From contig CM070874.1 of NCBI GenBank assembly GCA_036365515.1, forward strand, positions 51,614,583 to 51,678,582: a DNA stretch of 64,000 nt, written 5' to 3'. Positions 1-10,246 of the stretch are shown here, piece after piece. Source of the stretch: Torymus aiolomorphi. Lineage: Eukaryota; Arthropoda; Insecta; Hymenoptera; Torymidae. The number at the start of each line of letters is the position of its first letter. Position 1 is the stretch's first letter. The notes under the pieces are model-generated. The model saw nothing but the letters and a program-made list of their open reading frames with translations. It was not told where the DNA came from and did not search any database. The position numbers and the translations under genes are program-made.

Positions 1-470
1 CAAAGACCTAGACCACGCGTTTGATGCGTTCCGAAACCTACAGAAAAAAACTACGGAGCGCACCACCTTATAGACATCATCATTGACTACCCTGAACACC
101 TGGACTACGTATTAGATGCGTTGTGAAATCTAAACATCAAAAACTACTGAGCGCGCCACCTGGGCATTGTCCTCAACCTCTCCGAACACCTAGACCACGT
201 ATTAGATAGGCCCGGAGCTCTAAACGAAAAAAAAAATTACGGAGAGCACCACCTAGACATCGTCATCGGCCACCCTGAATACCTAGATAACGCATTCGAT
301 GATTTTCAACACCTAAAGGCAAAATACTATGGAACGTACTACCTAGTCATCGTCATCGACTACCCAGAACACTTAGATCACGTATTAGATGAAATCCGAA
401 AATCTAAACGCAAAAACCTATACGGAGTGCACCACCTAGACTCCATTATTGAGGCAGTGATATTATTAAA
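1..470 (+). repeat. 90-bp minisatellite array, copy 1 (cut by window edge)
   Basis: About five degenerate copies of a 90-bp unit in the plus orientation. Each unit carries recognisable pieces such as GCACCACCTAGACATCGTC, GAACACCTAGACCACG and a lysine-rich end before CTACGGAGCG. In one frame the unit reads as a 30-residue repeat with a conserved HHLD motif. Here insertions and deletions (for example A-runs near 225-240) break the frame, so this is decayed sequence and not a gene. The array continues beyond the left edge. The same unit occurs at 3,180-4,700 and 44,045-44,311. Confidence 0.85.
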
Positions 471-1087
471 CAATACTATATTTCAAAGAATACTAGAACT
501 ATAACAGTTACAAGATATACATTTATGGACAAATGTTGATATTGTAATTGTTACAATATAACATTTTGTATGTATAATTCGTCATAATTAAAAATACGTT
601 TGTTAACATTTAAAATATATGATAAATATAATCTCATCATTTTCTCAGTCGATAAAACTTTCAATTTAAAAAATAACATTTAATTCTGTATTTTTTAAGA
701 AGTATATGTAAACAACGATAATTAATTATTGTAAATAATGAGGTTATGAAGTATATAATTAAATCAGGGAAATATAACTTGTCAATTCAAGCCTTGATAA
801 AAAAGGCGTCACCATCCTGATTGGGCTTTGATCAAGCTTCTTGATCAAGGCCTGATTTCAAGTAAGGCTAGACTGATTTCATTTCCGCTCGGGGTAATAC
901 GAAACGATTTAAAAATAATGATTTATTATTAAAAATGATATATTAAATTATAATATCTAATATTATCATTAAATAAAAGTAATAGAAACCATGTAAACCT
1001 AATATTAACAACCAAACCAAATATCTAAACCTAAACCCCGAAGGGGAAAAGATGATAAACGATCTCACGTTAGATGTATAGCGTCTC
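471..1087. other. AT-rich spacer next to the minisatellite
   Basis: No gene seen. The part at about 540-660 resembles 44,500-44,640, which also lies just beyond a block of the 90-bp minisatellite. Array and flank therefore appear to travel together as one dispersed unit. A small palindrome built on TTGATCAAG lies near 828-860. Confidence 0.5.
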
Positions 1088-1161
1088 GTCGATGGCGGCA
1101 CGGTTAAGGCGCGCGCCTGTTGATCTTTTGTTTAGGGTTCAAATCCCGGGCGTTTTTTTTT
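1088..1161 (+). ncRNA. tRNA-derived sequence with pol III-like boxes
   Basis: A tRNA-like A-box region starts at TGGCGGCACGGTTAAGG. A near-perfect B-box/T-arm, GGGTTCAAATCCC, lies at 1,135-1,147 and is followed within a few bases by a run of nine or more T (from 1,152) that could terminate RNA polymerase III. I could not fold a full cloverleaf with a matching acceptor stem, so it is more likely a tRNA pseudogene or SINE head than a working tRNA. Confidence 0.5.
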
Positions 1162-1264
1162 CTCAAGCATTTGCATAAGGAAAATTGTTTAATTACGCTT
1201 TTTTTCGTTTCTGTTTTAAAATATTCTTACCATTATTTGTATGTATTACTACAATTAATGGTAT

Positions 1265-2880
1265 TAATGGTCAATAACAGTATACTTTCTGTAAATAATT
1301 CATTATTATTTTCTCTACAAAATATCTCCAAAAATGGTCTACCACTACATCTTTTAAAAAATCCTTTGATAAATTAAATTACAAAATCTCGACAATCCTT
1401 TAAAAACTTTTGCAAGCAACGAGAAATTATTTTCCAAAACCTTTATGATCCTTTTAGAAAAACTTTTGCAAACCGTAAATATTTTTTTCGGAAACCATAA
1501 AAATTATTTTCCAAAACTTATACAATCCTTAAAAATTATTTACGTTTTATTTTATGAAAAGGAATTCTACGAATAAATAATAAATTTTTGTGTTCTATAA
1601 AGTCGAAAAAAATAATCACCTTCGACATCCGTATTGTAATGTACTATTTTAAAACAGCCAACAAGACATTTTCTACAAGAATAATATAGTAACAAACTTT
1701 ATTTTGAAAAAACTATAGAATCTTTGAAAAAAACCTTCTCTAAAAAGGAAGTATTAACATTTTTTTCTCGAAAATATTTTTTGATTTACACATTTATCCA
1801 AATTAAAGTAGAAATAATACAACTTTCTACGAAAGTATAAAATAAAGCAAGTATATGTTTTTCCTGGAATCTATAAAAATAAAAAGAATTATATTTTCAT
1901 ATGACTTTACAATTAATAGTATTGTTAATTGTTAATTTATCATCATACCTAAAAAAATACACGTTTGATATTATTTCAAAAAATTTTACTAATGTAATCA
2001 TTTTATCGAGCTCCTTAAAAAAACATTCAAATTTAAAACTTTTGTGAATAACTATACTACCATTTAATAATGTTATTAATAATATACTATAACAAATCTC
2101 ATAATGTTTTCACAGACTATGTAATTATTTATTATTTTCTCTTATAAATTTGTGGAATCTATCTAAAAAAACTTTTTACAAAAGTTTAAACTAAGGCAAG
2201 TATTAGTCTCTCTCTCTCCCTCCCTCTCTCTCCTTCAATCTCAGTCAAACTGAGTACCAAAAACTTTAATGAGAGCTTAAATATTTTTTCAAAACAATCA
2301 ACACGTTCTTTAAAAAACTATTTTTTAAGTATATTCTAACAACACAATTTGTCTATAGTCGTTTTATTTATTCTAATCTCATCTATTCAACAAGCACTCT
2401 CTACAAATGGTATTAATTTTTTTCATGATTGTACAAATAATAATATTGTTAATAAAACTTTCTACGAAAGTATAAAATAAGGCAAGTATACAAGTTTTTT
2501 CTGCATAATCTATAAAATTATATTTATGATTTTTTAAAAGAAGTCAAATAAATACTAGTAAAAAAAGTCTTTTACTTTATTGAGTCAATGTATGCTCAAC
2601 AAATTATATGTAACTACATTCAAATCGTTCACTGCAAATCAAACAAACGAAAGTTGTAAAATCAATTATCGATAGTTAAGTAATGCAAACCATTTTGCGA
2701 AAAACTGTATCACTATGTTCTCATATAATGCCTATACTACTATAATACTATATCTACTATAATGCCTTCTTTCTATTTCTAAAATTCATAAGAATTTTTT
2801 CAGATATTTACGAAAAGTCAAAGCCTATATAACAAAATTACATAGTTACCAACACATCACTATTTTTCATTATTCCTCCT
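1265..2880 (+). repeat. Long dispersed repeat, copy 1
   Basis: This stretch is homologous in the same order to 35,225-36,420 and, inverted, to 38,549-39,276. Shared landmarks are CTCTACAAAATATCTCCAAA (about 1,311 and 35,270) and TCGATAGT within a conserved block (about 2,670 and 36,255). The last part, 2,768-2,880, matches 37,318-37,455 in reverse. The inner loop of the 35-39 kb structure is missing here. AT-rich with short A and T runs; no plausible protein is encoded. Confidence 0.75.
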
Positions 2881-3027
2881 CAATTTTGAACTTTCTATAA
2901 TATTCCGCACTGCGCCGGTGTAGTGGGGGACGCGCCGGGAGTGGGGAGCACACGCGATGTGCGGAATGCGCGGAGACTCGCGGGCCGCATGCGCTCGCTC
3001 AGTCAGTCGCGCTCGAGCTCCGGTCGA
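2881..3027. other. GC-rich CpG-dense spacer
   Basis: A sharp change to GC-rich, CpG-dense sequence between the AT-rich repeat and the direct repeat that begins at 3,028. No motif or gene recognised. The base composition differs strongly from both neighbours, so it may be inserted sequence or a small regulatory island. Confidence 0.3.
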
Positions 3028-3173
3028 GATAAAATAAGAAACGGTTGGCCATACCTTTGCGATATGGTGAACGGATGGTGAACGGTTGGTTACCATTTCT
3101 ACCAGGGTATAGTATAATAAATGTACAATTACGCGTACACAATCATTTATGAACGACTTATTGCAGTGCTTTT
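3028..3173 (+). repeat. Left 146-bp direct repeat flanking the inverted minisatellite
   Basis: Nearly identical to 4,773-4,918. Both copies start with GATAAAATAAGAAACGGTTGG and end with TTATTGCAGTGCTTTT, and both are 146 bp. Together they bracket the inverted minisatellite block, like terminal direct repeats of a 1.9-kb unit. No TG...CA ends are visible, so calling them LTRs is not justified. Confidence 0.8.
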
Positions 3174-4700
3174 TAATAATGTGACTACGGGCGAATTTAA
3201 TACGTGGTTTAGGAGTTCGGGGTAGCCGATGACGATGTCTCGGTAGTGCGGTCCGTAGTTGGTTGCCTCTAGGTGTTGAAACGCATCGAATGCGTTGTCT
3301 AGGTCTTTGTGGTGGTCGACGATGAAATCTAGGTAGTGCTCTTCGTAGCTTTTTGCGTTTATATCAGAGTGCATCTAATACGTAGACCAGGTGTTCGGCG
3401 TAGCCTATGACGATATCTAGGAGGTGCGCTCCGTAGTTTTTTTGCCTCTAGGTGTTAAAATGCATCCAATGCGTGGTATAGGTCTTTGGGATAGTCGATG
3501 ACGATGTCTAGGAGGTGCGCTCCGTAGTTTTTTGCCTCTAGGTATTGAAATGCATTGACTACGTGGTCTTGGTCTTTGGGGTGGCCGATGATGAAGTCTA
3601 GGTGGTGCGCTCCGTAGTTTTTTACATTTAGATATCAGGGCGCATCTAATACGTAGTCTAGGTGTTCGGACTAGCCGATGACGCTGTCTAGGAGGTGCAC
3701 TCCATAGTTTTTTTGCCTCTAGGTTTTAAAATGCATCCAATGCGTGGTCTGAGTCTTTCAAGTGGCCGATGACGAAGTTTAGGTGGTGCGCTACGTAGCT
3801 TTTTGCGTTTAGATATCAGGCCGCATCTAATACGTGGTCTAGATGTTCAAGGTAGCCGATGACGATGTCCAGGTGGTACACTCCGTAGTTTTTACCACTA
3901 GATGTTGAAACGTATCGAAAACGTGATGGACAATGAAAACTACGGAGCGCAAAACCTAGGCACCGTCATCGGCTACCCCTACCATCTAGACCACACATTA
4001 AATTAGTTTCGACACCTACACGTAAAAAACTACGGAGCTCCGTCATCGGCCACGCTGAACACCTAGACGATGCATTCAATGATTTCCAATGTATTGTGGC
4101 ACAAACCTACGATGCGCACCATCTAGACTCCGTCATCGGCTACCTAGAACTCCTAGATCAAGCATTGAATGCGGTTCGAAAGCTTGAGGTCACACACTAC
4201 GGAGCGCACCACTTAGACTCCATCATTGGCCACCTCAAAGACCTAGACCTCGCATTGAATGCATTCCGACACCAGACGCAAAAATCTACGGATCGGAGCA
4301 CCTAGACTCCGTCATCGGCTACGCTGAACACCTAGATCATGCATTGAATGCATTTCAATACCTAGAAGCAAAGAACTACGTAGCGCACCACCTAGACATC
4401 GTCATCGGCTACTCCAAACACCTAGACGACGCATGGAATGAATTCCGACATCTAGATGCAAAAAACTACGGAGCGCATCACCTAGATTCCGTAGTCGGTC
4501 ACACTGAACACCTAGACGACGCATTCCTTGAGATCCAACACCAACAACCAAAAATCTACGGTGCGCACCACCTAGACTCCGTAATCGGCTACCTTGATCA
4601 CCTAGATCACGCATGGGATGTATTCCGACACCTAGATGCAAAAAACTACGGAGCGCATCACCTAGACTCCATCATCGGCCTCCATTTACGAAGCTAATGA
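3174..4700. repeat. 90-bp minisatellite as two head-to-head arrays
   Basis: Bases 3,180-3,915 carry about eight units read on the minus strand and 3,930-4,700 about eight units read on the plus strand, meeting near 3,920. The unit is 90 bp and its best frame gives a 30-residue repeat containing AHHLD, VIGY, EHLD and KNYG. Open stretches survive on the minus strand (3,147-3,374) and plus strand (4,096-4,305 and 4,344-4,697). Extra T residues and stops break the frame elsewhere. I do not recognise the protein repeat. The arrangement can fold into a hairpin of about 750-bp arms. Confidence 0.85.
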
Positions 4701-4772
4701 GCCATTTATTTGTATCAAGAAATCACTTTTCTTATTATAGCATTCATTGGCCAACCGCAAGACTTATTCCGT

Positions 4773-4918
4773 GATAAAATAAGAAACGGTTGGTCATACC
4801 TTTGCGATTTGGTGAATGGATGGTAAACGGTTGGTTACCATTTCTACCAGGATATAGTATAATAAATGTACAATTACGCGTACACAATTATTTATGAACG
4901 ACTTATTGCAGTGCTTTT
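4773..4918 (+). repeat. Right 146-bp direct repeat flanking the inverted minisatellite
   Basis: Second copy of the 3,028-3,173 repeat, same orientation, with only scattered substitutions (for example TTGGTCAT against TTGGCCAT). Confidence 0.8.
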
Positions 4919-5145
4919 GACAAATGTTCAGAGACAATGATAACAAAAAGTGGAATTATCAGTACACTGATTCAGGATTCCTAGAACCGCTTATTAATAG
5001 TATCAATAGTAATTCTATTGTGATAATCAAAATTTACAGGCATAATATACAGCATTATTTATCAATACGCGTACGTACAAGTATTTTCGCTAACAGAATT
5101 GGATTTTTTCTCGCGCGAAATGTCGTCAGTTGGGATTTTTTGTCC

Positions 5146-5280
5146 AAACTGGCTTTTCTTCGTCTAGGAGGGCGCAAACTGGCTTTTCTTTGTCTGGGAG
5201 GACCCAAACTGGCTTTTCTTCGCCTTAGACGCGTTTTTGGCTTTTCTTCGCCTGTAACTTCCAAGTTGGCTTTTCTTCGT
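5146..5280 (+). repeat. 30-bp tandem repeat
   Basis: Units begin AAACTGGCTTTTCTTCGTCT at 5,146, 5,176 and 5,206, followed by degenerate copies to about 5,280. The 30-bp period leaves the frame open (132 codons at 4,924-5,322), but the reading is low complexity and probably not a gene. Confidence 0.8.
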
Positions 5281-5330
5281 ACCACGCGACGATATATGAA
5301 TAATAACATAAAATTAATTTAATACACCTA

Positions 5331-6544
5331 GGGTAAGTGTTCCAGTTACTGTGCTCCTTAAGGCGATGTCGGTAGTATTTAATCAATGACTATTTTTTTT
5401 CAATTTTTAATCATCTTAAGACCTTTATATGATAATTATATATTCTGCGAGCAGAATAAGCACCTTTTTAATACAATATTATGTAAGGAATATTAAATAA
5501 TTAATAAAATAACAGCATAAGCCTTTGCATCAGTTACTGTATCATTAATTTAGTTACTGTGTGTCAGTTAGTGTACATCGGTTTAATTACTCTGTGTCAC
5601 TTAGTGTACATTGTTTTAATTACTGTGTATCAGTTAGTGTACATTGTTTTAATTACTGTGTGTCACTTAGTGTACAGTGTTTTAATTACTGTGCCTTAGA
5701 TTCTGAACGCTGTATTTAATCCTGTGTCTTTTTTTCTCACTCATCTGCATCTGCATAAACTATATAAAATATATTTAAACATGAAATTTGTTTTTTTTTT
5801 AATTATATTTAGTAGACTCCCTGCTGGAAATCATACATTTCTCTCCCATTGCTATGATTTACTACGTATTTCTACTACTTATTATACTTACTTACTTAGT
5901 ATACTTACTTATTATAGAAGAAAATAAAATAAAGATGGGAATAAAATATATTATTTTTAAATATATTGAAAACTGTGTTATTTGCTCTGTGAGTAAGCAA
6001 CGAACGTCGAAGTTGACTTGCACAGACGACGAAGCATGAGAAAGTAAGGTTAGCGTAGCCTACCGCGAGGGGGCACAGTAACTAAATACATTCATGAAAA
6101 CTTCTCCAGTTACTGTGCACAGTAATAGAAACATGCCGAAAATTCGTTTTAGTTACTGGATTATATTAAATTAAACAATAATATTAATCAAAACTATTTT
6201 TTTATTGTTCTTTTGTCTACTAGATGGGTTTTATAAACATTAAGTGTATTTTCTTATTCTGAAAAATGTTATTTTAATAGTTTTTCAATCACTTTTGTAT
6301 AGGCATATTCTTAAGCGTTTCGATAAGAAAATCATAGAAATCGCGATGAGAAATTTAATAAATTATTTGAAATATATTATAAGAATAATTAAGTCATACT
6401 GTAGGTTTAACAATAAAAAGCATGAATTGAACTGTATATAAAAATTTAGATATTTATGATTAAATATGATTATACTCTACTATAAATGAAAATGATTTAA
6501 GGGCACAGTAACTGAAGCGGGCACAGTAACTGGCACACTTACCC
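5331..6544. mobile_element. TA-flanked inverted-repeat DNA element (non-autonomous)
   Basis: The left end GGGTAAGTGTTCCAGTTACT and the reverse complement of the right end, GGGTAAGTGTGCCAGTTACT, match with one difference. TA lies directly outside both ends (5,329-5,330 and 6,545-6,546), as expected for a TA-targeting element of the Tc1/mariner-IS630 group. The element is 1,214 bp with no transposase frame. Subterminal TTACTGTG motifs recur throughout, in plus orientation on the left and reversed at 6,070-6,080 and 6,500-6,530. Bases 5,561-5,695 hold four 33-bp tandem units built on this motif. Confidence 0.75.
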
Positions 6545-6546
6545 TA

Positions 6547-6818
6547 TATCTTTTCAATTTTCCGATTTTACAAATGATTTTCTTGTCATCACATTTTCGA
6601 AGGGTTAGCATAGTTTAGGTTACAACACGTGCGCTGTCGCGGATGTTGCCATGCAACGATCAACTAAGACCGGCACAAAAGTCGCTCTTCCCGGCGCGAA
6701 ATCGAGTCGGGAAGACCGCACTTTCGGCTAGGGGATGAAGAAAATTTTATTTTTAATAAAAATCTATGCATTGAAAAGATTATAGCAAAGTTTATAATAC
6801 ATATTTTAATGTAATTTC
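6547..6818. other. Unannotated spacer
   Basis: A short GC-richer patch (6,600-6,735) lies in AT-rich sequence. No gene or repeat identified. Confidence 0.3.
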
Positions 6819-7105
6819 AATACATTATCATTGTTATGTGTAAAATCTACAAAAATCCTATAATCCTAAGAAAAATTTATTAATGTGTGATATCCACATT
6901 AATTCGCAATGAAAACAATACACATCATATACATTATTATTTTTAACTTAATACATTATCATTTTTATGGATAAAATCGATAAAAATCTTATAATCCTAT
7001 GAAATTTTATTAATATGTGATATCCACATTAATTCACAATGAAAACATTGTATTTTTAATACATTATCATTGTTATGGGTAAAATCTATAACAATCCTAT
7101 AAGCA
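6819..7105 (+). repeat. Tandem AT-rich repeat, about 110-130 bp
   Basis: Three copies beginning AATACATTATCAT near 6,819, 6,950 and 7,058, with shared internal TGATATCCACATTAATTC in the first two. Unequal spacing indicates indels. Confidence 0.7.
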
Positions 7106-7479
7106 GAAAATTTTGATATAAATCCTTATGTATTTTAGTACATGTAGAAGTTTTATGTGGAAATACTCAATAGTTCAGTATTAATTTTGACTTAAACTTG
7201 ATTTTTATAAGTCAATTTTTTTCCTCCACATAAAGTACAATAAATTCTTATTAACTTTACTTGTTTTGAAATTATTTATATTATAGTGGTTTTAATGTGT
7301 ATGTGCGGGTGCAGAAACCTATATTATCCTCATTCATCAATTATTTTATATGGTTTTATGGGGCGGTTTAAACAGGGATTTACCCACATGGGAGCCTTGG
7401 GTACAAAATTTTGGAACTGATATATGTGCTACCTTCGCTTACGAAAGAACTTTGATACTGATTTGATAGCAATAATATA
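7106..7479. other. Unannotated AT-rich spacer
   Basis: Nothing recognised apart from a weak inverted repeat around TTATGTGGA (about 7,152) and TCCACATAAA (about 7,225). Confidence 0.3.
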
Positions 7480-8776
7480 AAAAACCGCTGCCAATTCATT
7501 GGTACGTAGCTTCCTCAAACTTAATTTATTGATCCCTTTAATTAATGTTTACTTCTAATATTTAAAATTTAATACTTTATCTTGTACGGTTAGACTAAGT
7601 AGGAGAAGGTCATGGGTCCAGATTCAGCTTAAATTGTGCGTTATATCTTTTTTCTTAATGGACCGATTTTTTTGGGCAACGAACTTGATCTGAAGATATA
7701 TAAAAGCTACATCTGTGCCAAATTTCAGGACGATTGGGTAATTTTTGCTCTTGTTATCGTGCGACAACGAAAACGCAAATTTTGTCTAAAATAATTTTTT
7801 TCTAAAAACAAATGAAGATATTCTCCTGAAATTTTAACCAAATATAGTCTTCTATAAATTTAATAAGTGGTTAAAATTTTAAGTCGATAAATCAAGTATT
7901 TTTTCAGAAAACGCGATTCGAAAACTTTTAAAAAAAATTTTTAACTTCAAATATCTTTTTTCATAATGGACCGATTTTTTTGGGCAACGAACTTGATCTG
8001 AGGATATATAAAAGCTACATCTGTGCCAAATTTCACGACGATTGGGTAATTTTTGCTCTTGTTATCGTGCGACAACGAAAACGCAAATTTTTTCTAAAAT
8101 AATTTTTTTCTAAAAAACAAATGAAGATAATCTCTTGAAATTATAACCACATATAGTCTTAAATTAGTGTAATAACTGGTTAAAATTTCAAGTCGATAAA
8201 TAAAGTATGTTTTGAGAAATTAATTTATGAAATATAAAAAAGTTTTCCTTAATAACAAATGACAGAGTGAAGATATTTTAAATTTTAAAAAAGAAAAATA
8301 TAGGTAATTTAAATACCTTTCAAGAAAAGTTTATTATATTATGTAATAATGGCTATAAGATATGAAAAAATAAAAAAAACTAAAAATTCAAAATTCGTTT
8401 TTGGAAAATAATTTTTTTTCTAAAAAACAAATGAAGATAATCTCTTGAAATTTTAACCACATATAGTCTTCAATAAGTGTAATAACTGGTTATTTATTTC
8501 AAGTCGATAAATAAATTATTTTTTGAGAAATTAATTTATGAAATATAAAAAAGTTTTCCTTAATAACAATTGACAGAGTGAAGATATTTTAAATTTTAAA
8601 AAAGGAAAATATAGGTAATTTAAATACCTTTCAAGAGAAGTTTATTATATTATGTAATAATGACTGTAAGATATGAAAAAATAAAAAAAACTAAAAATTC
8701 AGAATCGTTTTTTGGTTATAAAACAAAAGAAAATCATTTTTGTATAATGCAGCTAATGGTAGAATTCTTCTAATAT

Positions 8777-8988
8777 CCCAAATCTTGCAGCTAATGGCCA
8801 AATTTACTACCACTCCGGTGTTATTAATTAAAAGGTAATTAATAAAACAACACCATTTTTCTTTTTATCCGTCGACATTTCGGACAATTTATTTTTGTCC
8901 CTCTTCAGGAATAATCAAATGTTAATAGTCCAAGTGTTACGTGAAAAACAGTCCACCCATCAATTGGCCATTAGCTGCAAGATTTGGG
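8777..8988 (-). mobile_element. Inserted fragment with Penelope-like hammerhead core, between 24-bp inverted repeats
   Basis: A perfect 24-bp inverted repeat (8,777-8,800 and 8,965-8,988, core TTGCAGCTAATGGCCA) brackets about 160 bp. On the minus strand, 8,908-8,877 reads CTGAAGAG, then a GGACA/TGTCC stem, then GAAAT. This is the conserved layout of a hammerhead-ribozyme core and of sequences found in Penelope-like retroelements. The same layout with a different stem occurs at 57,360-57,391. No reverse transcriptase is present, so this is a terminal fragment at most. Confidence 0.45.
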
Positions 8989-9111
8989 ACAAAAGAAAAT
9001 CAATAAAAACTCAAATCCATCAAGGTACCTTTCTTTTCCCGCGAGACGAAGAGAATAAGCTTTACCCGACGAAAATCGGTCGATTCGTTTCGGAGATATG
9101 AAGAGTTCAAA

Positions 9112-9137
9112 TACACACACACACACACACACACACA
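9112..9137. repeat. AC microsatellite
   Basis: About 13 AC dinucleotides inside element F copy 1; the second copy of the element has a much longer AC tract at 40,857-40,951. Confidence 0.95.
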
Positions 9138-9302
9138 TACACCCATGAAAACAAAAATGATCAAAATCAACTAATATACACATATATCGCCTTAAAACAT
9201 CTTTTTGAACATTTCTTTTTTCGAAAAATTTTTTCACCGTTACAAAGCTTCCTCTATGAGGAAGCAAAAATAACTTATAACTCACTTGCATAACATAAAA
9301 GT

Positions 9303-9424
9303 ATAGTATATTACGCTACGTGGGGTAAAAATGCGACATTATAGACTCGGCTTCGCCTCGGGAGCCTATCCCACGCCGGCCTATAATGTCGCATTTTTAT
9401 CCCAAGTAGCGTATACGATTTTTT
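9303..9424. mobile_element. Fold-back element E1
   Basis: Arms 9,309-9,344 and 9,381-9,416 pair almost perfectly (core GTAAAAATGCGACATTATAG). The outer ends ATAGTATATTACG and CGTATACGATTTTTT match the termini shared by elements at 32,381, 38,413 and 43,951. The loop carries a smaller CTCGGCTTCGCCTCGG hairpin. Confidence 0.75.
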
Positions 9425-9566
9425 CCTATACCGGGCTAAAAACGCGTATCATCTAATGCTTTAAATCAATTAAAAAATAGCAGTACAGCGGGACATCGTC
9501 TGCACCTTTGGACGGGGCATGCGCACTCGCTGCGTCTCCCTTTCTCATTCTCGCTCTCTCCTTCTC

Positions 9567-9840
9567 GCACACTGAAAAAACTCTGGCACGCATGGCGCAC
9601 AAAGTCAGAGAGCTATTTCCTTCCTAGATTTAGGCACGAAATATCTCCCATTTTTGGCATGTAACTCATCCCGAAACTGACAAATTTAATCATAACCTAA
9701 CCTTTACTTTTGGTATAGCTGATGCGTTGCTACGGGACACGTTTTGTGCCATTTCAGAGCAATATTCATACTAAATCTAGGGAGGAAATACCTCCCTGAC
9801 TTTGTGCAACATACCTGCCAGAGTTTTTTCAATGCACACT
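9567..9840. mobile_element. Small inverted-repeat element (MITE-like)
   Basis: Inverted arms of about 68 bp begin GAAAAAACTCTGGCA on the left and end TGCCAGAGTTTTTTC on the right, and include CACAAAGTCAG/CTGACTTTGTG. GCACACT flanks both sides (9,567-9,573 and 9,834-9,840), a possible target duplication. The loop (9,640-9,765) is unrelated sequence. No gene. Confidence 0.65.
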
Positions 9841-9930
9841 CGTCCTATTTCTCTTGCACATTGGCTAGTCACAGCTGCTAGAGAATTCGTAGGTTTTGAC
9901 ACGCGTGCGAAAGTTTGTCGAATTGTATTT

Positions 9931-9989
9931 TTCACCATGAGAACCGAAAAATCGTGTCAGCCGTGATTTTGAGATTAGGATAGTGGAAA
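9931..9989 (+). repeat. ~63-bp conserved module, copy M1 (divergent)
   Basis: Resembles the modules at 12,964-13,026, 23,222-23,284 and 54,498-54,558 (minus). It keeps CCGAAAAATC, a central GTGATTTTGAG and the ATTAGGATAGTGG end. This copy has lost the outer TTTATACCA pairing. Confidence 0.65.
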
Positions 9990-10246
9990 AAAATTATCAA
10001 TAAAATTTGTTTAAAAATTCGTAATCTAGTATTATTTCTTAGGATTTAAGGAGTTGGTGCAATGCCAATTTATAAATACAAATGATCATTTATATGATAT
10101 AAATTTATACATAATGCAAATTTATTAATACAAAATATTAAGTAAGCTTTATTATTAAATTCTTAACATTTACACCATGTTTACAGTAGTTTACAGTATG
10201 AGATCTTTTATTTTTATAGTATTCGTAGAACAATGTTTACATAAAC
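9990..10246. other. AT-rich sequence downstream of the recombinase gene
   Basis: Contains TATTTTTATAG and similar AT-rich stretches but no clear polyadenylation arrangement or gene. Confidence 0.3.

Larger units (their letters stand above)
7480..9262 (+). mobile_element. Dispersed repeat element F, copy 1
   Basis: The start (CCGCTGCCAATTCATTG, 7,485) and the end (GAGGAAGCAAAAA, about 9,257-9,270) are both shared with 39,459-41,075, so both boundaries are supported. Internally, units of about 310 bp repeat in tandem: the ATGGACCGATTTTTTTGGGC segment recurs 308 bp apart (7,663 and 7,971), and the block AACAAATGAAGATA recurs near 7,806, 8,116 and 8,426. The right part holds an AC microsatellite (9,112-9,137) and a short palindrome GCTTCCTCTATGAGGAAGC. 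No protein-coding frame is present. The class is unknown; it is probably non-autonomous. Confidence 0.7.

Noticed and set aside
3028..4918. 146-bp direct repeats as LTRs of a short retroelement
   Set aside because: No TG...CA ends, primer-binding site, polypurine tract or target duplication; kept as direct repeats only.
5561..5695. Regular 33-bp repeats as a CRISPR array
   Set aside because: The units are contiguous without unique spacers and lie inside a TA-flanked element; the context is eukaryotic.
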